A stretch of 64,000 nt of DNA from positions 40,737,981 to 40,801,980 of the forward strand of contig NC_088098.1 of assembly GCF_036370855.1 (NCBI RefSeq), written 5' to 3'. The position numbers were made by a program, and so were the translations under genes. Of the stretch, positions 41,109 to 56,600 are shown in pieces. Every line of letters begins with the position of its first letter. Positions within the stretch are counted from its first letter, which is position 1. A model generated the notes under the pieces. That model searched no databases, was not told the origin of the DNA, and saw nothing but the letters and a program-made list of their open reading frames with translations. The DNA comes from Dromaius novaehollandiae (Eukaryota > Chordata > Aves > Casuariiformes > Dromaiidae).

Positions 41109-42600
41109 AAAGCCAAAGAAACAAACAGCACAAAGTCTTTAACCTTATTTCCTAGGCTATGCTATCAATATATGGCTACCTTCCCATTTTACTACCAGAA
41201 AACAGAAAGATAGGTATGTGTACCTATAGCTAGGCACACAACTGATTTTGTAAACTGGTTCTTCTAGGATGAATGTTTTTAGTTCTAGGTGGATGTGTGC
41301 AGCAGACTAATATCTGAATGAGGATGAGTTCTGCAGGTCCTAAGAATGCATGCACACAAACAGTAAGCTTTATATAAGCAAGCACTGGAAAAGCCTCTAT
41401 TTAGTAAATACTTAGTATTTAAACACAGGTCTTCACTGGCAGATCTCAAATAATACCCACGAAAGGAACTGACTGAGATTTGCTTTCTTTTCTTTTAAAA
41501 GCACCCTGAACATGTAACAAAACTCAGTTACTAACTGATCATCTTTGGGTTTGAGTCTTCACTGAACCTTTTTGTCTAACTGGGTTATTTAGGAGGTATT
41601 TCTTCTCATCTAAATATAGGTTCTGTGATGGCTAATATTTCATCTCCTACAACTACTTTCATTATGCGAGTACAAGATCTATCTTATACCTAGTCACCTA
41701 TTTTCACCAAATATTTAGACTTTGAAGCCTCCATTCTTCTGTGAAACCTAGCTGAAACTAGCCAAGTTAGCCACCATTCCCTCTTCCTCGCAAGTGATGG
41801 AGAAGCAGTGGATGATAGACATGTATGATTGCATAAACACTGTTCCTTAGGAAACAAGTCTTAAAAAAAAAAAAAAAAAGTCACGTGTTAAAGCTTCGCA
41901 CAATTGGAGGTTTGAGATGTGCTAAATCTTGCACGCTCTGCACAGTACTATTCACTTGAATAGAACTAATCACTCCAATTGCATAAAGCTAAGTGCTTGT
42001 CTAAATCCTCACATGACTGATGACTAATGTTCAGTATTCAAAATTCTGTCCAAAGACAGAGGAACTAATTGTTCAACTCTCTCATTAATCAAAGTAATTT
42101 AAATCTCTATTTTTTAAAATATCTAAGAAGCGTGACCTTGTTTAATCTATAGCTTCTGCTTTTGTTCTTTTGGAGAATTTTGCATACTAAATACTAAACC
42201 TTAGAAGTAAAACATTACAGTCTGGATGAGACTTAAGTTCCATGTTCTATGATGAATATTGGATAAGAAAGACAGACATAAATGTTCAGTTCAATGGTGC
42301 TCAGTGGAAATGGATCCCTGAACCTAAGCAGAACTCCTTGATTTACGTATAATGAGCACTGACCATTTAAGCATGTATAAAGAACTGCCTGAATACTCCT
42401 CAACATATGATGTTACTATAAAATATAAAGTTTAAATGCTTTATCTTCTCCAGCAATTTATTAAGCTTTTGGAAGAAAGGTATCTACTTAATTTGTATTG
42501 CTGCATCTCAAGGAGGCCCAATCAGTGACTAGAAATCCCACTGTTAGCTTTTTGAGCGTTAAATAACTTTGCTCTGTTTATACCACATGGAGCCCAGCTG
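41109..42600. other. intergenic DNA between CR1 and the RPS16 CpG island
   Basis: This is AT-rich DNA with no open frame of note. A 17-base poly-A tract at 41,863-41,879 is the only simple repeat. No promoter-like or coding feature was recognised before the CpG content rises at about 42.75 kb. Confidence 0.5.
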
Positions 42601-43643
42601 GGTTCTGCTTGTGTCTGGGATACCTAATTATGGTACAGTATGGCATCAGTGCTAAACGTTTCAGAAGTGACTCAAGAAAATGCCTCTCCTCAAGCTGTAC
42701 CTCCTCCCTATCCTCCTCGAGAAGTCTTTCAAGCGGCTGTAAGAGATGCCAGAACTTAGGCAGCGACCTTCCCCCCTTCTCCCCCCGGCAAACATCAACT
42801 GTTTCAGCACGGCTTGTTTTTCTCAGCAGTGCTGCGGTGGCCGCCTGGAGAAGGCGCCCATGCACGCAGCCTCCTCCGGGCGGCGCCCGCACTCCCCTCC
42901 CCGGCAGCGGTAGCTCTGCTCCCTCCCGCCAAACCGAACGAAATCCTGCAAGCGGATTCAAAAAGCAGCAGTGTTAAACGAGCATGAAACCTTCAGGTGG
43001 CAAAAGCTACTTTTTGGAAGCAGCACAACGCCCATCCAACACCTACGTAAACGTTACTCTGTCCCTTGGAACCAAAAGGAGAAACTGAGGCTGAAACGGA
43101 GATAATCAACGGTGTCCGTACAGAAACTTAAACCAACACACACGGCAAACCGGGGGGGAAGAAGTCGCGGTTCAGGTGCCCTATGAAAGGTCTGATCGAT
43201 CCCGCTGACTCCTACCAAACGCCTACCAAGCCGCTCCGGCCGGCAGAGGCCCGTACAAGGGCCGGAGGCCGCGCCACGACCCGGCTCTCCTCCAGCGGCG
43301 GGACCTCAGCCCCACCAAACGGAGTCGGAGAAACAGCGCCGCTGCCTCTTCTCCGTGACTAGCCACCCAACCTGCCTCCCTCTCATCCGAGGGGCCCGGC
43401 GGGGGCCGCTAGCAGCAGCAAGACGTAGCTACACCGCCGAAGGACGGCGGTTGAGGAACGGCGCGCGACCCGCCGCAGCGCACACCTCCCCCGTCTCAGC
43501 CCTGCCCCCCCCCCCGCCCCGCCCCGCCCCCGGGCTGCCGTCAAGCGCAGCCGGGCAACGGACGCTCTGTCGCACTGGTGGAAGAGAGGGTTGCGCTTTA
43601 CGGCCGCTCTGCCCCTGAGACGCGGCTGGGAAGCCCCGTCCAT

Positions 43644-43673
43644 CCTTTTCGTGGAGGCGCCGCTGTGGGGAGG
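43644..43673 (+). other. RPS16: probable RPS16 5'UTR exon (non-coding exon 1)
   Basis: A candidate TOP start (CCTTTTCG) is followed about 29 bases later by a consensus donor (GGAGG|GTGAGTG, GT at 43,674-43,675). A strong acceptor (CTTCCTGTCTCTTCCAG) ends at 43,762, eight bases before the RPS16 ATG. Splicing these would give a short pyrimidine-capped 5'UTR interrupted by an intron of about 89 bp. If the intron is not used, the 5'UTR would be about 127 nt, long for a ribosomal protein mRNA. No transcript evidence is available. Confidence 0.55.
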
Positions 43674-43770
43674 GTGAGTGTCAGGGGGCTCTGGCCTCGC
43701 CGCCCGGCCCGGCCCGCGGCCTGGCGCCCTCCTAACGCCGCCTTCCTTCCTGTCTCTTCCAGGAGGAGCC

Positions 43771-47216
<3,446 letters not shown>

Positions 47217-47242
47217 AGTTACTCTACAGTCTTGTGACAGTC

Positions 47243-47248
47243 AATAAA
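47243..47248 (+). terminator. RPS16: RPS16 polyadenylation signal AATAAA
   Basis: A canonical AATAAA lies 27 bases after the stop codon. G/T-rich sequence follows (T and G runs at about 47,288-47,304, then TGTGTGTGTT near 47,321), as expected for a downstream element. Cleavage is expected at about 47,258-47,278, giving the very short 3'UTR typical of ribosomal protein mRNAs. Confidence 0.85.
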
Positions 47249-47279
47249 CATGACAAGAATTTGATAAATATCTCATGTT

Positions 47280-50200
47280 TCTAAATTGTTTTTTTGGGGG
47301 GGGAGTAAATGCATTTTTCATGTGTGTGTTAAGTTCACATTGGCTTTTAAATACATAGGTATTAAAGTAAAAACAGAGGGCTGTTGGCAGTTCTCTTCTA
47401 GGCCTTCACAGTAAATTCTAATAAATGGTTTAGGGACTAGGCAATAAGAGAAGAGCTTCCTACTATTGATGAATGTGCATTTATTGGAAAATAGGAAAAG
47501 AAAACTTGTATCCTATTTTTGGGTACATGCAACAGCACAGCACTTGTTAAAGCAGACTTAAACCTTAACCTTTCCTGAAAATATAAACAAACAAGGACCT
47601 TTCTGAGTACCTGGATGGTCACTCTTCTGCTGTTAAGAACAAAGATCAGTGTCCATATTTTCTTCCCATATGAAAATGGGAACTGTGTTTAACAATGTGG
47701 GTCAGACTCCTGCCTGGTAACTTCCATGTCTTGTTTTCATGTGTGATGCATTAGTATCATGTCTTAGTGTAATGCTGTGTTAAGTATCTCTAGTGAGCTT
47801 GCATATACCTTTATTGTCAGCAGATACTATTCTTGCAAAGGAGTTCTGTTTCTATAGTATATTATTTAATCTTAAATACTAGTTTGAGTGTGAAATTGCA
47901 AAAATGTCACTGTGGAATATTAAAATGACAATCTGAGTATTGTCTGTTTGCATGAACTGTCTTTGTTTGTGCTCACTTAGTAGCCAGTGGTAAGTAGTTT
48001 ACCCTTTGAAGGGTAAGCCTCCTCAGTATAGTGCTAAAGTATGTATTAAGGCAGCTATTCTAAGGTTCGTATTTCAAGTTCTCTTTGTCAAAACTCTGAG
48101 TAACCAGAGTAGTTACATATGTATATAGAGAGATTTATTGAAATCTTACATACCAGCTATTTGTAGATGATACAGAGGTAGTGTTTTCTGGATTAGTACA
48201 TATAAATGTAGGAAACATCTAAAATAAAGCCAGTGTATTCTATGCTATGGAAATACTATTTTGTAATTGTAGAACATAGAAAAAATGTTGGGCTGAGATA
48301 TGTTCATCCTTTGTCTACATGTTCACTCGATACAAGCACAGAGGCATGTGGATATGGAGAACAAATGTGTAAATGACTTATATTATAAAAACACTTTGGG
48401 TTTGGAAGCCAGACGTGTTGCTTAGGTCATGAGATAGCAGAGGTAACTGAAGGCCTTAAGGCAGTGTGAACAAGCCAAAGTTGAAAATAGGGCCATGATT
48501 TGGAAAGATCTAGCTAGGGGGTGTGTATCAAACATGAAATGTTGGAGAAATTCCATTTTTTTCAGCTAGGGAAGCTTTGAAAATTTTCATTCTGGAAGTG
48601 ATCTTCTCTGGGAGAAAGAGGAAAAGTTAAGTAGAAGCTGCAAATGAGATGTGGGATGTGCCAACAAAAGGCTGTTGGAAAGCTCAGTTGGAAGAGTTGT
48701 GTGTAATTGAATGAGACCTTGGATGTGAGCTGACCCAATAGACATGTAAATGGCCCTAGATTGTTTTTTTCCACATTTGAAAACTGTTTTGGACAGGAAC
48801 TGGAAGAAACATTGGAGACTTAATGAACTGAGAGCCTAGCTTCTACTAGATGCTCTGAGAGCCAGGGATTTCTCTATCATATGTTGGTATGACAGTAGTG
48901 AACTACATAGAAAGCACCTTGATACTTGAGGGTGTTTTCTTCTCGTGGGATTTTTTTCTCACTTGTTTAATGGTAGGTCATTTCAGTGTACCCAGTCAAC
49001 AAAAAGTTAAAACTAACTTCCTTTAAGTATTGGGTTGGGGAGTTGGAAATAATAAATAGTACACTTTTTTTCCTTTTGCTGTGATTCAGGAAAGTAAGTA
49101 TGGCTTTTTATTAACCGTAACACTTGTTATGATGTCTTTTTGCTTTTTCTGTAGAAAGCAGTTGTTTAAAGCATCTGCTTTGAAGTGTAGTTATCCAAGA
49201 GTCAAATGTGTAACTTTAAATGAATCTGTTCTGAACATAAATTTTGTATCCATTTCCCACTTTAGCTTTCAGGGTCTACCACAAAATAGTGCATTACTTG
49301 ACCTAATGAGAAGTAGAAAAGTCTTATTCAAACCTCTTGCCCTTTCACTGAAGTGGAAGGGACTATTACATATACTATTGCCAATTTACATACCAGGATT
49401 TTTTTGTCCTATGCCAAGTGAACAATATGTATTCTATTCCAGAACTTGCTTTTGGTGTGCCGGGTTCCTGTCTCTTTAGTAGTTTGCTTTCCTTAGGTCC
49501 TCTGTCAAATCTGACCTATTTCTCATCCAGTGGTGGCAATACAGATACCTGTAGTTCCTCAGTTTCTACCTTGTAATAGAGTTGCTGACCAAGTATTCTA
49601 GCTCTTCAGCCTGCTGAAGACTGCTAACATTTATTTCTGACTTGTAGTTTGGCTTTCTAAGGAAAAGATGCTATGCAATCACTACAGCTTTTGAGGTTGG
49701 GCTAACTCTAAATTTGATTATTGAATTCCTATGAGTTTTGTGGAAACTGGCATTTTGATAGATGTTAATTATCTTCAGCTGAGGAAAAATAAGCCTCTGT
49801 TTGGCTCACAGGGTTACTGAAAAGCAGTGGCTCACTGATTGCTTAGGAAATGTGTACTAGCCTGCCGGTTGGCACGTACGTAGCATGTACTGTGGCTGGT
49901 TCAAAACTGATTCTTGCTTAACCATTAGACTGGTCAAATGCAGGGAATAAGAGGATCCAGAGTTACTGTGATAGACTACCCTAGGTGGTATCTTACAGGG
50001 TGGTTTTCACAGTCAAGGGGAAAACAGATTTATCTGTTCTGCTACCCGCAGAACAGCTTGTAACAATTGGAGATTTTTGTTTTGTTGCTCTCTTATGGAA
50101 AGGCTGACAATAAAACTTGCATTGCTACTAATATATCCAGAGATAATATCTCTGTTTTTTCTTCAAACAAAAAGCTCTTAACATAATAAAAATGCTTTCT

Positions 50201-53200
50201 GAACTTAACTCTGATCCAATGAAAGTGCCCTATTAATCCTGTAGAGTGATGTCATTCCCACAGACTTGTTTTCTAAATGAGAAATGTTAGTTGAAGTGGG
50301 CTGGTGTCCGCCTGGGTGGTGAAGGGCTGATTTTTTTTTTTTTTTTTTTTAATGGCTATTTGATTTTTAACCACTAGAGGGCTTAACTTTATTGGGGAAG
50401 TAAAACTAATGTGAAGTAAAAGCAGTAGGAAGCTGTAACAAGACAAAACCTGTTCATAATGTTTCCTTTTGTGGTATGGTGATGGCAGTCAGTTCTTCTG
50501 AGCATCTGCTCTGGCTGATGCGAGCATATCCAGCCACCCTCCCACAGAGAAGTGGCAGCAATGAGGTACGCAAGCCCATAATAAGATTTTTTTGAGCAGC
50601 CATGGAGATGGTTCTTGGAACAAAAGAACCGCTCCTAATGTGGTGTGGTCTAGCTCTTTCATTAGTTTCACTGAGGTTAATCCTTAGGAAGATCAGACAT
50701 ACGCTTCAAAACGTGACCCTAACTGAACTTTCATTGAAAACTACCAGCTCAGTGAAGATTTGGATATGAGCTCTAAAAAGTATCTTTTTTTGTTGTTGTC
50801 ATTGAGGACAACGTATCCAGATCCCAAACAAGAGCTTGAACCCATGTCACTGAAGGCTATTCTGTTCTCAGCCATTATTATCAGTCCTAGCAAACTGCGT
50901 AACCTGTATATAAATTTAAGCCTTCTTAAGTGCTGTTACTATGTTGGGAACTCTAGGGCAAATTAATTTTGACTGTAATGCAGAAATGTATAAACATTGA
51001 GAAGTTTCTATTTTTAAAGAAAAATGTTTAACTTTAACATGACACTTGTGGCTTTAAATGTAAGTTAGTGTGTGTTCTCTGTGTTCGTTTTCTTACCAAT
51101 GTGATTATTTTCTATAATGCATATTTTTTCTGTTTGAATTTTTTCAGAAGTCCTAATCTGTGAGCTTTCTACTACTTGTGTAGCTAATGTATGTCATTGC
51201 CTGGATATAATTTGATTCAAAAAAAATTTTTTTTTTTGCTTTCTTAATATGGTCCTGTGAGTTACAGTTCAGTGTACTTGTCTGAATAATTCTTTTTCCT
51301 TATTAGCTAGCATTCTTAATGCCCTTGGAACCATGCTATTTCCTACCCTGCACTGAGCAGTGATATCCAGACCTAATGAAACCTATTGCTCTAACTCTTA
51401 CAAAGCCCCTTTATAGCTTGGTCTACTTTTTAAGTACCAGAAGTTAAACTGTGAAATACTAACATGCACCAAATGTTCCCTCAACTTAGTTACAGAATAA
51501 TTGTGAAAAAGGCTGTTTAAAATAATTCCGGTTGAACCAAAAGAGTCAACATATATTAACGGAAAGATTTATCTGTGAATTTGTGCATGAAGTGTGATGT
51601 GAAATATGGCCTTGAGCAATGGAAGAATCCCAGATCAGATTTCTTAACTTTTTTGAGTTTGAGATGGTGAAGCAGTTTTAGCTTGAAAATAGAGTAACTA
51701 AGAAATTGATAATGCATTTTGGCAACTCTAATGTTAGATTAGACAACTACAAGACATTGTTATCTCACAATAAATTTACAAGAGCATGGTAAGGTTAATT
51801 AGTCTCTGCTACCTTCTATGGGATAGATGCCTAAATTGATGTTTGCACTGTGTGACTACATTAGTGTATTAATTTAAATCAGCAATTCACTTCTGCTTTG
51901 GTTTGCAGTGTGAAGTGGTTTTGGACCACGTGGAGCAGATGAATCTAAACCGGTGGATGCAGTCCAGCTGCTGCTTAGCATTCAGTCACTGGGACTAGCC
52001 TGGAGCAGGTTAGAAGCAAAAACAAAACAAAAGTCCTCCTGAAATGTGTATTGTGTGGATGTCAGCTTTTCAGATCCAAATATGGATTTCAAATATGAAA
52101 ATAGAGATCCACCGTTAATGATCTGCAGTACCTGATGGTATAAGCCATGTCTACATCAGCATCTTTAACAACTGGCAGAGTAGCAAGCCATGAAAATCCA
52201 TGTTCTGTCTTTGCCCGTTGACGCAAATGTAACTCAAGTTATCCCCTCTGATCAACTACAACATATTATTGAAGTTTGTAGGAAGATAACCATTTGTTCA
52301 ATCCCCTGCTCCAAATTTGGAGCTACTGAGGCAGATGACAGAGCAAAGACTGTAGTGAAGAAAGGCTTCAAGCTAGGAAATATATTTGCTTTAGGTTTTA
52401 TGGAATAACGAAACACAACATGGACTAACATGTTTCAGTGGCTTCTTGGTAAATATTCATTTGGAGAGGTTGCCTGTTTGCCTTCTCTTCTAGGCCAGCT
52501 GGGAGAGGAGAAGAGACAAGGTTAAAAGAATTCATGGGAGATCTTTTCATCCAAGAGGTCACCAAGTTTGTTTGATCCAAAACAAAGTATTGTAGGATTT
52601 TGTGAGCATGCTACAAAATACATCGTAGGAAGAGTGGAGGTTCAGGCAAGACAGAGAGGCTTTATAAATAAAACTGGTGGTAGTGGCAGTTTTAATAAGC
52701 AAAACATGTCTCTAAAACTACACTTTTTAAAATGATTCTTTTAATTTTTAGGGTTAAGTGAGTAAGATTTTTCCATTTTAACTATGGTCATGTTTAATTT
52801 TAATGGAAATACATTTTTATACTTTGATGGAAAAGTAGGAATAAAATCTGTTAGCTTGGCTGACTTTTCTCCTTTCTGCTAATGAGATTTTCGAAACACA
52901 CTTTAAAAATGAAGTGCTCTGGGAAGCTTTCTTTTGTGATATGAGGAGACGATACACAAACAAAAGTATCTATAAATATTCCTGAAAATCTAGGTGTGTT
53001 ACCTAATGGAAGTTTACACCTCTCCTTTTAGAACAGACGAGGGACATAAAACCAAATTGTTTTTAGAGATCACCGTATTACTACTTTATACAGTAACACC
53101 ATAGCAGATTCTTGCTAAAAGTTTTCACTATAATAGAATGTACAAAGGGCAGCACTCTTGACGCAAGTCTTGAAGCACACAAAGGTGAAATGACGACTGA

Positions 53201-53590
53201 AGGGAACTCACAAACCGTCATGATATGGCAAAACTTTGTTCTATGTCATTGTCTGCTATGTTATAAAGGGCTGATTCAGTTCAGTAGAGAAGTCATACTC
53301 GCGGGTCTAGTGAAAGTGTAACTAATACAGACTGCTGAGGAGTTACCATGCATTACTAATGAGACATGCAGCCAGAAAGTTATATGCAACCTTTGCAAAG
53401 CTTCTGAAGCTGTATGTGGCTACCAAGCTTGATGTTTTTTCTTTTCCTTTCTGCATTGTATAGTTTTAAATAATGAATCTATCTAATTTTTAAGGGATTT
53501 AAACACACTATAGAAATACATAATTCTAAGATGCCATCGTAATCAAAGCCGTTAATTTGGATAAATACTCTGTTTATAAGTTATACTGAA
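47280..53590. other. intergenic DNA between RPS16 and OTOGL
   Basis: No gene recognised. The longest frame (49,081-49,479, plus, 132 codons, non-ATG start) is Phe/Leu/Ser/Cys-rich and resembles nothing I know. A 20-base poly-T run lies at 50,331-50,350. There is no CpG island before the OTOGL signal-peptide exon, so its promoter, and possibly a non-coding first exon, cannot be placed from sequence alone. Confidence 0.5.
50331..50350 (+). repeat. poly-T tract (20 T)
   Basis: A homopolymer run in intergenic DNA downstream of RPS16. It could be the tail of a minus-strand retrocopy, but no body was recognised. Confidence 0.9.
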
Positions 53591-53669
53591 ATGAACATTG
53601 TGGGAAAGCTCAATTTAATGATACCTTGGAGCATATTCTTGATTCATTCTCTGCTGTTCTTTTTGCAAG
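53591..53669 (+). CDS. OTOGL: OTOGL first coding exon: signal peptide
   Basis: The ATG has G at -3. It encodes 26 residues: a short N-region with Lys6, then a hydrophobic core ([16 protein letters not shown]). The exon ends in phase 1 at a consensus donor (GCAAG|GTAAGA). It is the only signal-peptide exon I found at the right distance upstream of the EGF/VWD exons. Its phase fits the next exon, which supports this start. The 5'UTR boundary is not defined; a TATAAG at 53,575 is too close to the ATG to be the TATA box for it. Confidence 0.75.
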
Positions 53670-56600
53670 GTAAGAACTTTATTCAATTTTTATGCTAGTA
53701 GTAGCTTTTAAAAAGATTTTTCTAAATGTTTTAATAATACATCTACTACTTTTTCTGTCATTATAAGACAAAATTTTTTGTCCCTTACTGAAGTTGACAG
53801 AATAACACCCGTTGAAAAACTATATATCACCATTTTCTCTGACTGCTGTTGAAAACAAAATATATCTTTTATTTTAAAAAAATGCATTTTTAAGCTTGAA
53901 TTTTATTACAGAATTATTATTAACTAAATTTTCTGGGCTTTCTTGTTATTGTCAGATGAGTAATCAGATAATTATTTTGAGTAGAGTATGATTTTTGATG
54001 AAGCGCAGGCTGCACCTGCAATTTGAACATTTTTTAGAACTCTAGAATAAATGATCACTGTTCTGGTTATAGAAACTACCTCATTTCTTATCAGTATATG
54101 TACTGCAAATAGATGTTCTAAACAGTTTCCTTGGAGCGATTATAAAGATTTCTAAGGCAACATGAAAAAAGAAGGCAATTTCTAAGAAACATGTGGGATC
54201 TGGAGTGTTTTCAGTAGATTACAATTGAATTTTTTAAGTAACATTCAGAAAATTATTATAGGTATCTGCACTAGAAATTTGATTCAGGATGGCTCTGAGC
54301 ACCTCTTGTGTTTTATCAGTTTTGGTTTGATCCTGTGAACAACTATGAGCTCTTAGCTCTTTTTGATGGTAGCATGGAGCAGAGTCAAGACTGTAAACTT
54401 GCAGGTGAAGAACAGTTGAGAGAAGCTCTCAGGGAGGAAAGCATGTTGTGCTAAATCTCTTGGGAAGATAAGTTTGCGTAAAGATTCTTTGGAGAATGTA
54501 GGATCATTAGCTATTTTTTAAAGAACAAAATTCAGTAGTGTTGTTTTAAACCTAAGAAATTGTTGTTTGCCAAATGCAGAGTGGGGCTGTAGAAACATTT
54601 TAACTCATTTTAACTCAAAGATTTTTAATCAACAGGATCTTATTGCAAGTTCTCCCTTTTCAAAAGAACTTCAAGGTAAGTTTTAATTCCTTATTTGTCA
54701 GGTTCAACAAACAGAACAAGAATGAATAGGGCTTATCGGGTACAGTACAAGTTAGGAAGTAAAATGTAGTCTTGAATTTGGCATGTAATTTTTAGTACTT
54801 GGATGTAGTAACTTGGATGTAAAAATGTGCTTTTAGAATGTTTACAAGTCCTTTCAAAGAATTTACATGAAGGCCATGGATCCTCTTTTTGAAAAATGGA
54901 TGTACTTACAAAAAACGATGCTTCTCTGGCTTCAGGAAAGTTTAGAGGAATAATGGAATGAAATGAGGGTGAGGTCATTATTTCATGTCTGGAAAAATAC
55001 ATTAAATGGGTATCCTTCTACAATTTTAATTGCATGATAAAATCCTAGCTGCTATTTGAAGCGCAAAAAAGCAAGTGCTATACAGCCTTAAAATAAACAC
55101 TTGCAATACAAGTTTTTATGTAGAAGATGAAATCCAAACAAAACCCAAACTAGGGAATGTTCCTGATCCCATTGAATTAAATGGGAACTATGCCATCAAT
55201 TTCAATTAGAAGTGTCCAGTTGAACATAGCTTTGGATGTCTAATGACCTCTGACACATGCGTATTAAATGATAATAACATCTTAAACTGTTGATAAAATT
55301 AAGTATGTTTTGTAGTTTGATGCCATTTTTTCTTAAAAAAAAAAAAAAAAAAGTTAATCACAAATTTAAGTAAGTTACAGCTGGAGAGTCATCTTTCGTT
55401 TTTAAAAGTACCATCATAGTGCATTCAAATAACACTTGGGAGAACTCACTGCTACACACCCACATGTATGACTATGTATGTATGTATGAGTATGTATAGA
55501 TCAACTTTACAGTTTTGTATCCTGTCATATAAGGCTATTTTGCTCACGTTCTTTCTCTCCCCTGTAAGCCCTATGTACCTCCCTGAACAAGCATCCCATG
55601 TCTGTGAGCAGAGATTGGAGCACTGTTGAATTCTGTAAAATGAGACCATGAAAAGAAAAGAAAAAAATCACCTTTTTAAATGTTAACCCAAGAAAGACCT
55701 CTTTGATAAAGTGATGGAAATCAGAGAGAAACACCTCTCTCTGGGGAACTGCTTATTCAGGTTGCTCCAGGGACCTTTGATTATACAAGATCCTTTTTGT
55801 TTTCTTCCAGAAATGAGTTTAATGCAGCTCGACAGAAAAGAGATCTCTTAGCAGCAGAGGTAGGTTATACCTCTGAAAGAGTGAGGGGGGGAACCCTCCC
55901 TCTCTTTCTGCTCTGGGGCTTTGCTCTTGTTACAATGGACTCTTTGTAAGTAGGACAGCAGCGGTAACAAGAGGACAAAGAGGAGGAGCAGCTATTCCAT
56001 ACCTGCTTGCCTCAGGCTTAAACCCACGGCCTTCGTTCATCCATTTGTTCTCGCCAAAATGCTTTGTGAATTACCCTCCCCGACAAACTGATGGATATAC
56101 ATCATGGGAAATAAAAGTGCAGCTCTTCAGTCCTTTGTGGAGGCAAATAACCCCAGAAAGTTGCTAGCATTTGGTGAAAAGCGCAATAATGAAACTGTAG
56201 ATAAGGGACCTGCAAATGGTGGTGTTGCCATGGTGGTGGCTACTGCACAGCCCGGGCTCCTGCAGCACCAGCCTGTGGCTTGGGGGCTCTCTCACCCTAC
56301 CACCAGCTTAGGGCTGCAGGCTGTACCCTATGCAGGTGATGGTAGACTGAAACTGAATAGTAAATGGGGGAATCTCATTCCCCTGTTAGTCAATATTTTG
56401 GGCTGCAAAGCCTGAGCAAGGTTCATCGCCCCATTCTGCAGGGGTTGGCAGGGAAGCCGAGAGCGGTCTCTCCACAAGGCACCTTGCTGGTGTTATGCAG
56501 GGAGTCTGCAGCAGAACCGGGAACCATTTTCTCCGAGTCCCTTTGCTGAATGATTAATGCCTCTGTCCTGAGCAGGTCACAGCTTTGCCAGTGTTGAATG

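Noticed and set aside
49081-49479. 132-codon plus-strand open frame downstream of RPS16
   Set aside because: It begins without an ATG, is hydrophobic and Cys/Phe/Leu-rich without a domain or family resemblance, and has no flanking gene signals.
53575-53580. TATAAG as OTOGL TATA box
   Set aside because: It is only 16 bases before the start codon, too close to be the core promoter for that ATG.
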